NCBI GenBank assembly: GCA_030035585.1
Contig: CM057469.1
Location: 14,874,501-14,938,500 of the forward strand
Direction: 5' to 3'
DNA from: Dugong dugon
Lineage: Eukaryota; Chordata; Mammalia; Sirenia; Dugongidae
Length of the DNA: 64,000 nucleotides
Below, in pieces: positions 34,376 through 47,599 of this stretch (positions are counted from its first letter, which is position 1; each line of letters starts with the position of its first letter). The notes below the pieces were generated by a model, which saw nothing but the letters and a program-made list of their open reading frames with translations, had not been told where the DNA came from and did not search any database. Both the position numbers and the translations under genes were made by a program.

Positions 34376-34399
34376 TTCTGCCCAAAACTCAGCTAGACG

Positions 34400-35240
34400 T
34401 TAACTATTGAGAATACCTTGCAGTGAATGTGCAAGATAATCTAACCCACAAATCTATACAATGCTTAATTATCAACACTCATCTCCCATACTCTCATTTC
34501 TATATAACTTGTGTTTCCTGTCTCCTAGCCCAGTCTCTCGTTTCCCTTTCCTCCCAAATTTTTCCACTGTGATCTTCGGAATGGCATTTCATAGTTAACA
34601 TTTTCCTAAATCCTCAACCTCTTCACTGAACCTAACTTCCATATCCTAGCCTTAACCGGCTCCCCTTGAAGGACAAAGGACACTTGCCTGCTCATTCTGC
34701 CAGAACTTTTGTAGCTCAGGGGTGACACATGCTTACCACTCACCCACATCACCCCTCATGTCAATTCCCAGTAAACTAACCTTGTGTAAAACCACTTTTA
34801 TTTCCCATTCTCCATATAATTTCAAACCTTCTCAACTTTCTTCCAGCCTACCTAACCAATTCTCCCCCTTACACAGAAAATAAAAGCTATTAGGTAAGCG
34901 TTCCCTCGCCTTCCCGTTAGCAAACGCACTAACCTGAATCAGGACCATCCTTTCTGCCTACTCTCTTGCCAAGCAGAACAGATGAAATGACGATCTCTCC
35001 CAACCTCAGTCTTCTACGTTCTAAACATAAACAGCCTGCATCTTCAAAGTCTTCACAATATTAATTTTTCTCCTTCCTGGATCTTCAAACTCCCCTCTCT
35101 ACTGGCTCCTTCTCATCAATATTGAACACCCTCAAAGTTTCTCTCATCGAAAAAGAACTTCTTTTCCTCAACCCCATGACCTCTCCACCTAGAAATATCA
35201 TGTCTTCTTCCCTTCTCAGACTAATTTCTGGGAAGAACTG
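34400..35240 (+). other. pyrimidine-rich stretch, possibly an ancient repeat
   Basis: A C/T-rich plus strand with phrases such as 'ctccttcctggatcttcaaa' and 'ccatgacctctccacc' resembles an old interspersed repeat. I cannot assign a family and see no gene. Confidence 0.3.
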
Positions 35241-38149
35241 TCTATACCAGTGGTTCAAAACAATTTAGAAACTTTACTATTCTAAGGGCATATTTAAAAA
35301 AAAAGAAGAAAGAAAACCTATCCCGATCACTGTATAACATAAAGGACAGTTTCACATCAACAATGATTAGGAAATTATCTCAGAATAAAGAATAGTCTTT
35401 GCTAAGACAGGGTAAACAGCCACTTACACAGGCGTATTTAATACATATAGACAATTAGAGAAGCAGCAATGTGTGCCGATATCTGCCACTCATTTTTAGC
35501 TGCAGTCGCAGTCTTTAGAAAGTTAAATAGCCAAAATCCTACTTAAATGTCATTCCCCAACTAGTATCCTGACACTACTGCATAATCAATGACTGTACGA
35601 TCATGTAAATTGTCTTACAACTGCATATACATATCCCTGGCGGACACGCAAAGACTTTCCAGGGGAGGTACTAGAGCATGAAAGGTTCAGGGGGACTGAT
35701 TTCCAGATCTTCTACCTCTACATGTAGTCTTTTATAAAAATTCATTTGCCTAAGAAGACCTTTAAATTAATAATAACCTTCCCCCACACTACCAAAGAAA
35801 GGTATACCTTCACCCATCCCAACTCTTACCATGATGGACTGACTATGCCAAAAAGATGAAACCTCTAAAAATAATTAAGGAGGATTTCATAAAGCCATAA
35901 TTATGGGTCTTTCCTGTCCCATACACATTTCCGTCCAGGATAAAGCTACTGCTAGAACCATGATACTTTAGCCTGTTTGAATGTTCTCAATTTGAATTTT
36001 GCTGAATACACGTTACCTTTCCCTTCTCCCAACCTCTATCCAAAAATGTCATCACTTTTAAGAGAGACTCACAAGAGAATACTGAAAGAAATACTGAAGG
36101 CTAGAAATAGCTTTTTGTCATGTATTTAACTGTAAGCAATTCTATTCAGGACGTCAAAAAAAAACCAACTTTGAACAGCTGAAGCAGTGTGAATTATAAT
36201 GTTAATTTGTTTCTGGGACTGATAATATTTTCTTTTCAAAATTATCAAGATACAATGGATAAAATATACAAATAAACTTTTATGTTCATATGTTATTAAG
36301 ATAGTTAAAACCCATTTTATCATATCATATTGAAACAGTGTAGATATCATCAATCTTCCCCTTTTTATCTTGAAGATATTAATTTTATACCATATATTAC
36401 CTGAAAAATAAAATGTTAGCTATCAAAATAATTAAGATTTTGGCAATATATACCTTCCCTTTTATTATAAATGCACATAGTAAATATGATCATGACTTAT
36501 TAAGGGATGTATGTCAAATAAAATGTTAATTTCATGTTCAATAATTATTTATCACATTTTGTAATATACTTATGCTGCTGTGTTTTTATGACCAATTGTA
36601 ATGACAACTCAATCCAGAAGAATTTATTTTTCCTCTTAGAGGCTTATGGTCACAGGAAAAAAATTCAATTCAAATGTATTTTTTATGTAGTAAAAATAAT
36701 CAATGAAGGACTTTCAGAGATAAAGATACACAACACTGTAGTTTTTTTAAAAATTTATGGAGGAGGTAGAATGAAAATACAAGTTCAAGGAGAAAAAAGA
36801 AAAATGTACAATGTTAAATAAGAATTTGTTTAGCTATTTTTTAAATAAATTATTTTTAAAATAAAGTCCACTGGATATATTTAAAATAATGATGTTAACA
36901 GTTTATAGTACCAGCATGTACACTGCTGAGGAAATTACATACTTTGCAAATGTTTATACTTAAAGAAATTATTAGATGTTAGCTAAAATTTTTCAAAATT
37001 CTTTTAAGGGGATATACAAACAAAGAAGTCTGAAGATCACTGGTAGAATTACCATCATAGCTAATCAGTGCAGCAAAATCATTACAGGAATAAGGCATGT
37101 CATTTGGATTTATTAATATCTGAATGTTTGTTTTCAAATAAAAGTAAGTATCTGAGATATAGTATGTAAATATGGAAAGCAACTGACAGTTAAAACAAAT
37201 ATTAAGAGTGCTTTAAGAAGTAAATTGTTCTTTTTGACTCCACAAATACATGATCATTTCACTTTTTAACAGAGATATCATAATTGTAATCTTCTGAGAA
37301 TTGTTCATACATAACCACAACATTAAATGACAGAACTTTTAAGAATCCAACAGGCCAAGAGTATTTCAAGAAAAAGTCCTATTTTAGAATTGAGGATGAA
37401 TTAAAAAGCAAAACGTCAACTCTGGCACTTCAAAATTTCACCACGAAGAAAAAATATTCTAAACCCACGTACAACATCCATGATAAATCATCCTCAATCC
37501 AATCATAATGAACAATATGAAGATTATGAAGAGAACATGTTATAGAAAATAATCACCCAAAATATACTTTGTTCTTATTAGTTAAGAAGTCTTTATAGGA
37601 ATGTTTTAAGAAAATTCCCTAAAGACATAAATCTATAAATCCTAGGTACAAAATTCCTCTAGAAAAAAATATTGTTGCAAAATATTTGCCTAAATTATAT
37701 TTTGCTGTGTTCAAAAAGGTCAGTGATAATTTTAAAGTTGCTACCTATTATGCATCATGTGGAAGTAATTAGAGATCTGTGCCAGGCTTGACAGCACAGT
37801 AGCTTCATGAGTTAATCATGTCGCTTTACATGCCTGCACAGAGATTATGAGTCTTGAGTCTCATACAATTGACAACATACTAACTATACTGAAGAAATAC
37901 ATATAGAATGGAAAATCGGTAGTCATTCTATTGTCACTATCGAGAATAAGTATGATGAAAGCTAAGAGTGATTCAGGAATCACTAGCATATGATGTTTTG
38001 TTCACACACTTTGGCGGTGTGTTCAGAAAGTAATTATAGCACAGCATAATTGAAAAGAATTACCGGTCGTAAACTGAAAAAATAGCGGCCCACTTTTTAT
38101 CATTCATCTTCAGCCAAATACAAATGGCATGGCATACATCCATGCCTCA
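35241..38149. other. unrecognised AT-rich DNA
   Basis: Nearly 3 kb without any repeat that I recognise, AT-rich (36,100-37,700 especially). The sub-100-codon open frames look like chance. A somewhat less AT-rich block at 37740-37870 stands out and could be a conserved non-coding element, but this cannot be judged without alignment. Confidence 0.4.
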
Positions 38150-38690
38150 GAGAATCAGAGGATTATTTTCAAGCCTTGAGAGCTAACATAGTTTGTTCTG
38201 CTGGGGTTTGGACTTGCTTGGTGCCCGTTATACCTTCTTTCCCTCTAATTTCTCCTGTTTGTAAGGGAAATGTCTACCTCATAGCTGCTCCATCATTGTA
38301 TTCTGGAAGCAGATAACTTGTATTCTGAATTTCATAGGTTCACATATGAAGAGGTATTTTTGCTCCAGTATGGAATACACCTAACGTCTCACTTATACTT
38401 GATTTAGGTGATTCAGAAAATGAGATTCTGGAGTTACAGTTGACTCAAGACTTTCAGGATGATGTGATAGTGTGAATGTGTTTTGCACGTGGGAAGGACA
38501 TAAATTTGGAGGGACCAAAGGGTGGAATGTTATGGATTGAATTATGTCCCCCAAAAATGTATTGTAAATCCTAAACCCTGTCTGTGGTTATAATCTTATT
38601 TGAGAAGGGTTTTGGTAGGTTAATGAGACAGTGCCTGTGCTTCTACAAGATGCTCAAACGAGGTGGAGTGGTAATCATTACATTTTTTTT
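38150..38690 (+). mobile_element. MaLR internal 3' end plus start of 3' LTR
   Basis: Internal-type text ('ctgctggggtttggacttgc', 'ggaagcagataacttgtatt', 'gaggcaccaaagggtggaat'-like at ~38508) leads into an LTR start at 38529 (TGTTATGGATTGAATTATG, then 'gtaaatcctaaaccctgtct'). The LTR is cut off near 38690. It is the same family as 5498-9079, on the plus strand. Confidence 0.65.
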
Positions 38691-38886
38691 TTAAAGCTGC
38701 TTGACTAGAAGGTAGTCTTAATTAAGCTGTACTTTTTAGATAGTATCAATAAAGTGGAGTTATTAACAATCAATGGTTGCCTGCAGAGAAGACTGCTGGA
38801 ATTTGCTGAAAAAGTAACCAACTTGATGTGCCTTTAGAGTACGTGTATTATTCTTAGATGGTATTAGCTGTAAAAATTCTCCTTTC

Positions 38887-39269
38887 AGATAGACACTACA
38901 GGAACCCCGGAGACTACTGCCCCAAGATAACCTTTGAACTTGGATTTGAAGTTATTTCTGCAGGTCACCTTTCAGCCAAATAATAGATTGGCTCATAAAA
39001 TAAACAATATCACCCATAAGTAATGCGCTCCCTTAAATAACTAACTGTATGAAACCAAATGGTCAACATTTACCCAAAAGCAAAGATGAGAAGGCAAGGA
39101 AGGGAAAGGAAGCTAGATCAATGGAAACAGAATGGAAATATAGTGAGAATGCTGACTCACTGTAAAAACTGTAACCAACAGCAGGGAACAATCTGCATAA
39201 AAATTGTTAAATGGGAATCTAATTTGCTGTGTAAACTTTCACCTAAAGCACAATAAAGTATTATTAAAA
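38887..39269 (+). mobile_element. L1 3' UTR fragment with TSD
   Basis: It begins near 'gatagacactacaggaaccc', contains 'aaaccaaatggtcaacattt' and 'ttcacctaaagcacaataaa', and ends in A's. The direct repeat aaaaattctcctttca (38872-38886/7 and 39270-39285) marks the insertion. It carries no coding sequence. Confidence 0.85.
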
Positions 39270-39289
39270 AAAAATTCTCCTTTCAATCT

Positions 39290-41537
39290 ACCTTTAGGAA
39301 GAAGCTGAAATGAGTGTGCACGCAATAAAAATTGAGGTGAGGCTAGAAATTCACAGATGATTTTGTTATCTTCAGACCCGATTACATTGCTCCTCTGGCA
39401 CACTGCTAGATGCAAAGTTGAAGAGTGATTTGTTCTTAAATGGTTGTGAAAAACAACAAGCACATGTAATTTTTTTTCCCCCGATTTAAGTGACGGCATT
39501 GTGTTCAAGTAGTGCAGGAAGTCTCAGTTTTGGGGGCTGCTTCAAAGAAATTACATCATCACAATCTGCTAAATCCTGTTGTTTCCATGGAGGCAATGGT
39601 CTTCTCTCCACTCCTTTAACCATGCTAGTCCTGAATGTCCGTCCAGAAAGCCTTCCTTTGCCCCATCATCTTGTTAAGTGTTACTGCTCAGTCCCTATAT
39701 CACAGCTGACATCCAAGTAGCTTTCTTAGACTGCCCTCTTCTCATACCACCCCTCAAACAGGTCTCCATGCACCCACAGAATTCTCTGTATACTCCTACC
39801 ACAGCATGATGCTCACTACAATCGGCTTATTAGAGACTAAGCTTCCTAGTGTAGATAACTGTATCATCTCTATCTATAGTGTTAATACCTGAAGCATATT
39901 CAAGTATTTGCTGACTGAATGAGTAAATGTACCACAATACCCAACACGAAACGGGGTCAACCATTATTTTAATCTTTATTAGAGATCCTTCCCATGGAAA
40001 TAATACGCAGTTTTGTATTTGATGTCTGTAGGAAAATTTCTCATTTTAGGTATTTGCTTTATGACATCTTTGCTATAAGAGCAATCAATGACGGTTAGAA
40101 AACGACATATGTATTAAATAAACATACAGAATCAATACCATTAAGGAAAAAAACAGGCATATAGAAAACTCAAGACATACAGGGTCAGATTTATTTAACT
40201 CAAGTCTGGGAGTAACTCAATCTTAAAACTACCAAGTTAAACATGGCACAAAGATTCAAATTAAATAAATGTACCAACCAATTAATGTGAAACTGAAGAT
40301 GATCTGATAAACTGTATCTTGAACGCACAGCTGGTCAAGCTTAAACTGTAACTCCTAACGAAATAAGGAAACACTCCCAGCTTTCCAGACAGAAAACCTA
40401 AAGCTAGTCTTGTAATCACAAAGTGTGCTTTGTCATGACAAAGAGCTAGGTGACTAAAACATGGCAGGCACTACACAGAACATTCGAAAGGACAATGTCC
40501 ATACCCGTCAGGAATTTTTATTTTCCTGTGTTAGCTTAATTTTGTAGCAGCTGACTATCAAGCTGGCTTAGGACCTAAATCGCATCCTATCCCTCAAAGT
40601 AATTCACATACTTCTCTAAGCAACAGATGTGTGATTTTTATAGTATATCTAAAAATATAAAGTTCAAAAACATTAAAAGAATTTCATCTAACGTTTAAGA
40701 GTATGAACAAAATACAGTCAACTCAATTCATGTCAAAGGAGTAATTTAGAAGGCAAGATTCAAAATGATGAGTAATCCAATTCATAAAAAATAAAAATGT
40801 TTATGGGCTGCATTAATTTTAGAAGTGTCCTCTTTTTTCCTCAAGATATGCAATGCCTGCAACTGTACATAAGCATTCTTTTTATTATTATTTCCCTACT
40901 ACTAAAGAGGATATTCTTTTTGGCTAAAATTTTAGAAACTACAGACTAGTTTTCTCAGTATCTTGACATAATTATACGTTCTCCCAAAACTTTTGCCTTT
41001 GAGAAAGCTTTTCTGAAGCTGGCTTATTTTGTGTTTCCTTGACTGACCTCATAAGCCACTTAGCTGCAAATGGCTCACAGTATATCTTTTAATACTTTTA
41101 AGATTCTCTCCATGAAGACTCATTGCTAGTGAGACAGACAACTATGTCTAACACAAAGTACACCTCCCTGAAATACTCAGTTTTCAGATCCTTTTCTCCT
41201 CTTAGACACAACCACAACAGGGACTTAAGCATTTACTTAGGGTAAGCCTGCCAGGCAAACCCACCTGGCTGACCTCTGTACCAGTCAGACCTGGTGTTTG
41301 ATCAGCAAAGGGTCAAGAGGGTTCAAGCTACATTTGACCCTCTCTGGGCTTCAATTTCCTGGTTTCTAAGATAAAAGAGTTCTGGAAAATTATCCAAGCC
41401 ATATTTCAAAACTAGAAAGACCACATATACCCCCTAGAGAAGCTATATATCCTCAGATTAAGGAGGAAAAAACTGGTTTCAAAAAAGTACTTTTTCAAAA
41501 AGCTTAGTGATTTATATTTATCAAGTACTACTTAAAT
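39290..41537. other. unrecognised DNA
   Basis: About 2.2 kb with no gene or repeat that I recognise. It is moderately AT-rich, with only short open frames. Confidence 0.4.
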
Positions 41538-41735
41538 AGGAGCCCTGGTGGCGCAACAGTTAAGTGCTCAGCTGCTAACTGAAAGGTTGGCAGTTCAAAC
41601 CCACCCAGTGGCTCTGTAGGAGAAAGACCTAGAGATCTCCTCCCATAAAGATTACAGCCTAGAAAACCCTATGGGGGCAGTTCTACTCTGTCACATGGGG
41701 TCACTACGATGGCAGCTAACAACAACAACCACTTA
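41538..41735 (+). mobile_element. AfroSINE, long form, AAC tail
   Basis: Head AGGAGCCCTGGTGGCGCAAC, box B GGCAGTTCAAACCC, the extra segment with 'gagaaagacctagagatctc', and GGGGTCACTACGATGGCAGC. The GAGTCGGAATCGACTC part is missing, and it ends in AACAACAACAACC. Confidence 0.9.
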
Positions 41736-41739
41736 AATT

Positions 41740-42705
41740 ATGCAAAAAAAAAGACTGAATATTCTTCAATTAATAAGCCTAAAAGGAATGATTCAGCTTA
41801 TATGTATTACTCTAAAATCAATCATGACAGTTTCTAAGAAATTTTAACTATTTGTTCTAGGAATATAGCTGAAAACCTGATCTTATAGACAGAAGTCTCT
41901 TTTAAAAGACACAATATAAAAACATCATAATCAGGTTATACAGACACAAGCTGGGCAGCAAAGGGGTTAAAAAAGCTGGGAACATTGTTCCTCACACACA
42001 GCTGCCATCCTAAGACTTCAATCCTTCTCTAGATGTTCAAATGAAAATTGAAACATCTGACCAATGAGATAAAAATGGCAAATAACTTGCCCAAGTGGCC
42101 ACAGCTGTTAGTCTCATCATTTCGGTCATTCTAATGAGAGGTCTAGGATAGAAGACTTAATTATCAAATCCCCTTCCCGTCTCTCCTCTCCTTTCTTCCA
42201 CATTCTCCAAAAAGACAACAAAAGCTCTCCAGTCAGGTACTGAAAAATGTTCCCACATGTGGGGTATATATGCAAAGTAACCAGTTATTTATGCTTTTGT
42301 TCTGGCAAGAAACAAGAATTCTACCAGTGGTAAAGTATAGCAACTTAAACTTTAAAATCATGTTAAAACGTTACTCATGGACACTCCATGTTTGTAATGG
42401 TAGTATCTTGAAACAAGGTTAATAATGAAACAAAATATAACCCAAACTGGAGAACAGTATAAAAATAAATGATCTTTACTCATTAAACACGTCAAGGTTA
42501 TGTCATTAAAAACGTCAAGGTTATGAATGGCAAAAACCAAGGAACAGTTCCAAATTAAGAGACTAAAGACACATGACAATGAAACCCTACAAGCTATCTG
42601 GACTGAATCTTGGACCAGGGGAAAAAAAAAGACTTTTACTTGCTTTTCTTTTGTTGCACTAAAAATGAACAAAATGTTAATAGGTAATGCATAAAGCCCT
42701 CTTGT
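41740..42705. other. unrecognised DNA
   Basis: I recognise no gene or repeat. A minus-strand open frame of 104 codons (42358-42672) has no recognisable domain. A short direct repeat ('aacgtcaaggttatg') lies at ~42488-42525. Confidence 0.4.
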
Positions 42706-42904
42706 GGTTAGTTGCCACTGAGTAGATTCCTACTCATGGCGACGCGTGTATTACAGAGTACAACTGCTCCACAGGGTTTTCTTGGCTGTAATCTATAAGG
42801 AAGCAGATCTCCGGGCCTTTTCTTCCATGGTACTACTGGGTGGGTTCAAACCACAGACCTTTAGATTAGCAGTCGAGTGCAAAAGGTTTGCACCAGCTAC
42901 GGAC
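42706..42904 (-). mobile_element. AfroSINE, long form, minus strand, diverged
   Basis: On the minus strand: an altered head (GGTCCGTAGCTGGTGCAAAC), box B GGTTTGAACCCACC, the extra segment, and the tail GAGTAGGAATCTACTCAGTG. It is more diverged than its neighbours. Confidence 0.8.
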
Positions 42905-42946
42905 CCTACATAAGGCTTAAAAAAAAGAAAAAAAAGAAAAGAAAAA

Positions 42947-42985
42947 AACCATTGCCACTGAGTCGATTCCAACTCACAGCAACAA
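42947..42985 (-). mobile_element. AfroSINE 3'-tail remnant
   Basis: About 40 bases of the terminal tail only (AAACCATTGCCACTGAGTCG, then ATTCCAACTC). It is preceded by an A/G-rich tract (42918-42946) and lies about 40 bases from a full-length copy in the same orientation. Confidence 0.7.
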
Positions 42986-43482
42986 TATACTGAAGGTATA
43001 TTCTAAGATCACATTCTACTAAATCTAAATCTTATTTAAATCTTTACTCTTTAATCACTGGTGTTTTAAGAGTTTCCCTTTGCTTAATGTTTATCACAAT
43101 TATTAATATTATTACCTAGTTATATGCTTCTACTACCTCAATCATTACAAAATCTCTGCCAGGTCAGTAATTTTAAATCCTTTTTAAAGATAAGGACACA
43201 GCTGTAAAGAATTGAGGGAACCTATCAGAGCAGCCAGCTGGACCAAACACCACGTACACAGTAAATATTTAATACACTAATGCCTCATAGATGTGGTAAA
43301 GTTAAAATAAATTAAGTCGTTCCATTTACAGAAGCGTTCTTATACTTTTATACGTCAGTATCAAAACTTTGTTTTTTAATTACTACTTTAATCATTTTGA
43401 AAGAGAATATAAAGTCAATTATACAATATTCCTGGTGTCTTCTAAAAGAGAAAACCCACACAAGCAAGCAGGAACGAGATAG

Positions 43483-43568
43483 TGATGGGGGCTGGGGAGA
43501 AGAGACAGAGGAGAGGGAAAGGAAGAAGGGAGGAAGGGAGAAGAGAGAAAAAAGGCAAAGAGGAAGAA
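43483..43568 (+). repeat. polypurine (GA-rich) tract
   Basis: An ~85-base almost pure purine stretch (GGAGAAGAGACAGAGGAG and similar). It is low complexity, and the Glu/Lys-rich open frame across it is an artefact. Confidence 0.85.
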
Positions 43569-44330
43569 TAATCATACTAAAAATCCTAGATAAAGATACC
43601 TCTACAATGGAGAGATATGATGGACAGAATCGTAACAAAATGATCAAACATCCCAATATCGGGAAAAACTGCCATCATGGGCCTCCAGCTGACAGACTGA
43701 AAAGAAAACAACATCACTATGTAATATTCCTGCCCGAAATATTTAGCCTGAATCTACTCATGCAGAAACCATCAAACATATCTGAAATAGCGGACATTCT
43801 GTAAAGCAACTGGCCTGGACTCCTCAAAAATGGCAATGATGAGAAAGAAAAAAAGACTGAAGAACTGTTCTAGAATATAGATCAAAGGAGACTAAAGATC
43901 ATGACGATTAAATGCAACTAAGATCCTGAATGAGGGAGTTGAGGAAAGAGAACAGCAATGAAGAACATTAATGGGAAATTATAGAAAATCTGGATATAGA
44001 CAGTATATTACATAATAACATGGTATCATTGTTAAATTTCCAGAGTAGATAACTGTATTATGATTATGTAGGAGAGTGTCCATGTTGTTTATATTTAAAG
44101 TGTTGTGTGTAATTCAAATGGTACAGTAAATATACACATATAACCCCAATGCTATCAAGTCTATTTTGACTTATAGCATAGAAAAATGAGAAAACAAATA
44201 TGAAAATACATTTATAACTGGTGAGTCTATGTGAAGAATACATTGGCTTTCTTTGAGATATTCTTGCAATTTTCCTGAAAGTTGGAGTTTTTTCCAAAAA
44301 AACAAGTAAACTAAAAGCAACTTAAAGATA
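43569..44330 (+). mobile_element. L1M 3' UTR (old), with SINE remnant
   Basis: 'aaatagcggacattctgtaa', 'ctggcctggactcctcaaaa', 'gaagaactgttctagaat', 'catggtatcattgttaaatt' and 'gattatgtaggagagtgtcc' follow the old L1M 3' UTR order as I remember it. A ~40-base AfroSINE tail interrupts it at 44140-44180. Confidence 0.65.
44140..44180 (-). mobile_element. AfroSINE 3'-tail remnant
   Basis: 'aaccccaatgctatcaagtc' and 'tattttgacttatagc' are the reversed last ~40 bases of the SINE only. Confidence 0.55.
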
Positions 44331-46583
44331 TATAAAGAGATTATATGCTGATGAAAACAACAAGAGAATTAGCTCTGGCCATCGTACATTCATTGAAGTA
44401 TTAGCATAAGAACAGAAAAACAACCAAGTAGAACTAAATATTAGAACTTAATCCATGACACAGGAAACTAAATGATAACTTAATAAAGGGCAGAAGCGCA
44501 CCATAAATCAATGGTGAAATAACGAGTTGTTTAATCAATAGCTCTTGACCATCCAAAAAAAAAAAGGTCTCCAAATTAAAAGTTATTTTCATAATTAGTT
44601 CCCTGAATAAAAATAATATCTTTAAATTACATGCGGAACTTCTTGAGCTCTATTAGGAACCAAAAGTGTTGTTTTTTACTTTTTTAATATACATATAGCT
44701 CTTTGCTAGAGTTTAAGGTATATACTTAAAAGGTACTGAATTATTAAAAGAATAACATTTGAAATAAGTAATTTGAAATCTGGTCATTTGTGGCTACTAT
44801 AAAATTATTTTTAATTGAATATTAATACTCTAAATTAGAGAAAACTGGAAAAAGTATACCTTCAAATATAATCTTACTGGTTGCTGCTAATATTTAAATT
44901 TAATGCTAATATCAAGCTTCACTTTCAAAAAGGGGAGGAATTTCTATGTTCATTCTACCGTAGCCTCAAAATGTACAGAGAGGCATTCATTTCGGGCATA
45001 TTTTGGCTACCTAAGTGCTATGGGTCATGTTTATTTTCAAAGACAACAGTTAAGGAGTATCAATCAGAAGGACTGTGGAAAAAGTATATTAAGAAAGACA
45101 TTAGTTAAAAAAAAAAAAAAAAGACATTATTATTTACCAAACATAAAATTTTAAAAAGTAGAACATCAGCCAGTATACAAAAGTGTAAAACTGAAATCAT
45201 TTTATATAAAATTTCACAAATTTAAGCAACATATAGCTATGGGCTTAAACGGTCAAAATAAAAATTGCTGATCACTTAGGATCATAAAGGAAAAGATTAT
45301 GGTCAAATCAAAAATGTGTCATATAAGATAAATGAAAATATTATCCAATAGTCTTTCACCTATCATACTTTTGACGTGTCACTCTTATTCTAAATCATAT
45401 TTATTCAACTACAATACACTGTAAAACTTTTCGTGAGTACTATAATTTCTGCTAAAAACTTCTAATAAGCAAAAACGTGCATGTATGCAAAGAATCTTTA
45501 GTAACAGTACAGGCTATGAGTAAGATAATATCACTTTTCATGTGACTAAACAGACTCAGAAACTTAACTATTTTTAGTGGTATACATAAAAATTGGAATT
45601 CCCTGTCATTTTTAAAAACTAAACTCTTAGTGGGTATTCCAGGGACAATTAAGTTACACTGTTTCCCGACTTTTGGCCAGTGAAGTTAGTACTATTTATT
45701 TTTACTTTGGAAAATGTCAATGACTTGTTGGGAGAGAATGGGCAAACAGAGCTAAGGTTTTCACGTAACAGAGGATGTATAAGCAGGCAGGAAACTATGT
45801 GTTAGACAGCTCTTAAACAACAGAGGACTACGTATTGGTGACTTATCCTCGAAGAATTAGTAACATGTTTAAAAATTGTCCGAGTGTTAACATAAAACAC
45901 TGGAAAATATTAATAACAGTATGAAAGACCAAACAGTATAAACCCTTCTCTTTTACTCAGCTAAATATAACAGAAAAAAATATTTAAGGGGGGGGAAATG
46001 AATTTGAAAATAAGCATAATTTAGATTGTTCAGTAAGCCCCAAAAGAGAAAAGACTACATGCTGTTTTCAATCATACTTTAGTCAACATTAATTAGACAT
46101 TAAAGTAGGGGCTGTGAAGGGTTAAATATTTTACATACAATATGGATAACGCCAGCCTAGAATGTTGAGTTCTCACGAAGCTTATGAAAGAACATCTGTA
46201 GAAGAGAAAAACAATTCCAGAAACATGAACCTAGAGCAATCAAGCTGCTTTTTTAATCCTTGACATGCAAACAGAAAATACCCGATAAAAATTTTAAAAA
46301 GCTTCTAAATAGCAAAACATATTACTTCTGAAAGACAGTAAGAATATTACAAAATAAGGCTTAAAAGAGATGTGAAACAGAAATGTTACACCTGCCCCTT
46401 CAGACACTTAGTCTTGCTATGCCATAAAAAGTACCACTAACAATGGCTAACCAAGTAGTGATATTATAATCTAATTTTAAAACACTGAGTAGCTTTTAAA
46501 ACTGTATTGTCAAAAAAAAAAGCACCAATTTTTTAGTATTTAGTCAAGCAATAGCTACAGTTAAAACTAGCGTTTCGGTCAAA
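44331..46583. other. unrecognised AT-rich DNA
   Basis: About 2.25 kb of AT-rich sequence without a recognised gene or repeat. Short A-runs are present (for example 45104-45121). Confidence 0.4.
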
Positions 46584-46754
46584 TAAACCAAAAAACCAAA
46601 CCCATTGCCATCAAGTGGATTCCAACCCACAGCGACCCTACAGGAGGACAGAGTAGAATTGCCCCAGAGAGTTTCCAATGAGCAGCCAGTGGATTCAAAC
46701 TGCTGATCTTTTGGTTAGCATCCTGAGCTCTTAACCACTGTGCCACCAGGGCTC
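46584..46754 (-). mobile_element. AfroSINE, short form, minus strand, with TSD
   Basis: The left end AAACCAAACCCATTGCC is the inverted GGGTTTGG tail and the right end is the GGAGCCCTGGTGGCACAG head. The near-identical flanks tttcggtcaaa (46572-46582) and tttggtcaaac (46755-46766) look like a target duplication. Confidence 0.9.
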
Positions 46755-46767
46755 CTTTGGTCAAACA

Positions 46768-47229
46768 ATCCTTGTAGTTTGTAAGCTTCAACTCTCCCAG
46801 CAATCTAGACACACTGATGTCACATGTGTTGTGTCGTGTTTTGTTGTGTTATGATCAGGCACAGAGAAAAATTCAAGCACTGTCATAAACACTGGTCACA
46901 ATTACTGATCTCTACTAAAAACCAATGCTGATTCACAATCCCTCTTGAATATGGTGTATTGTATCCTATACTATTTTAAAACTATTATTAGATAATTAGA
47001 AAAGCGAAAACAACTAAATAAATATATTCAAGAAATTATTTTAAGATTAGCTGGAAACACATACTCTGTCTTTAAATAAAAATGGCAAACACCATTAGAA
47101 TACATACCTTCTATGAAATGCTGATGAGATTTCTAAAGAAAAGGTTAGGAACACCAAGAAATGAAGGGCACTGAGTCAAGAGTTCTATTCCAACAGCCAT
47201 TAACTAATGGTGCTGCCAACAGCTAACCT
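46768..47229. other. unrecognised DNA
   Basis: I recognise nothing here apart from a short TGTTGTG-rich stretch near 46830. Confidence 0.4.
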
Positions 47230-47425
47230 TCAGGGAGTTACTCAGTGCCCATGGTAGAAGCTTTACAACCAGTCTCATTTAATTCTTGTAATAATCTATG
47301 AAACAAGTATTGCTATTATTCCTACTTTGCAGACGAAGAAATTGAGGCTTAGAGGTTAAATAGCTTGCCCAGGGTTATAAAGATACTAAGCCATAAAACT
47401 AGGATTCAAACCCTGAATCCATCCC
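47230..47425 (-). mobile_element. MIR
   Basis: The reversed MIR core is clear: 'tcatttaattcttgtaataa', 'cctactttgcagacgaagaa', 'attgaggcttagaggttaaa' and 'agcttgcccagggtta'. Confidence 0.85.
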
Positions 47426-47599
47426 TTAACTAAGGAGTGTGAATGCATTTGGTCTTTTTTTCCTCTCAACTTCATTCATGAAAGGAAAGGTTCCATTCCC
47501 ATTAGTTAAATTAACAAATGTGAAAGCCGCAAAACAGCTTTAAACTTCTAAATAAGATAAATCCAAAAGCAATGTGTAAGAAATCTTCCAAATTAAAAA

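Noticed and set aside
34041-34385. 114-codon minus-strand frame with hydrophobic segments
   Set aside because: It overlaps an L2-like repeat and shows no family motif.
39960-41530. 3' UTR of a minus-strand host gene
   Set aside because: There is a reversed AATAAA-like signal near 39975, but no upstream coding exon or other support.
43397-43804. 135-codon Glu/Lys/Arg-rich frame
   Set aside because: It arises from the polypurine tract and adjoining L1M 3' UTR.
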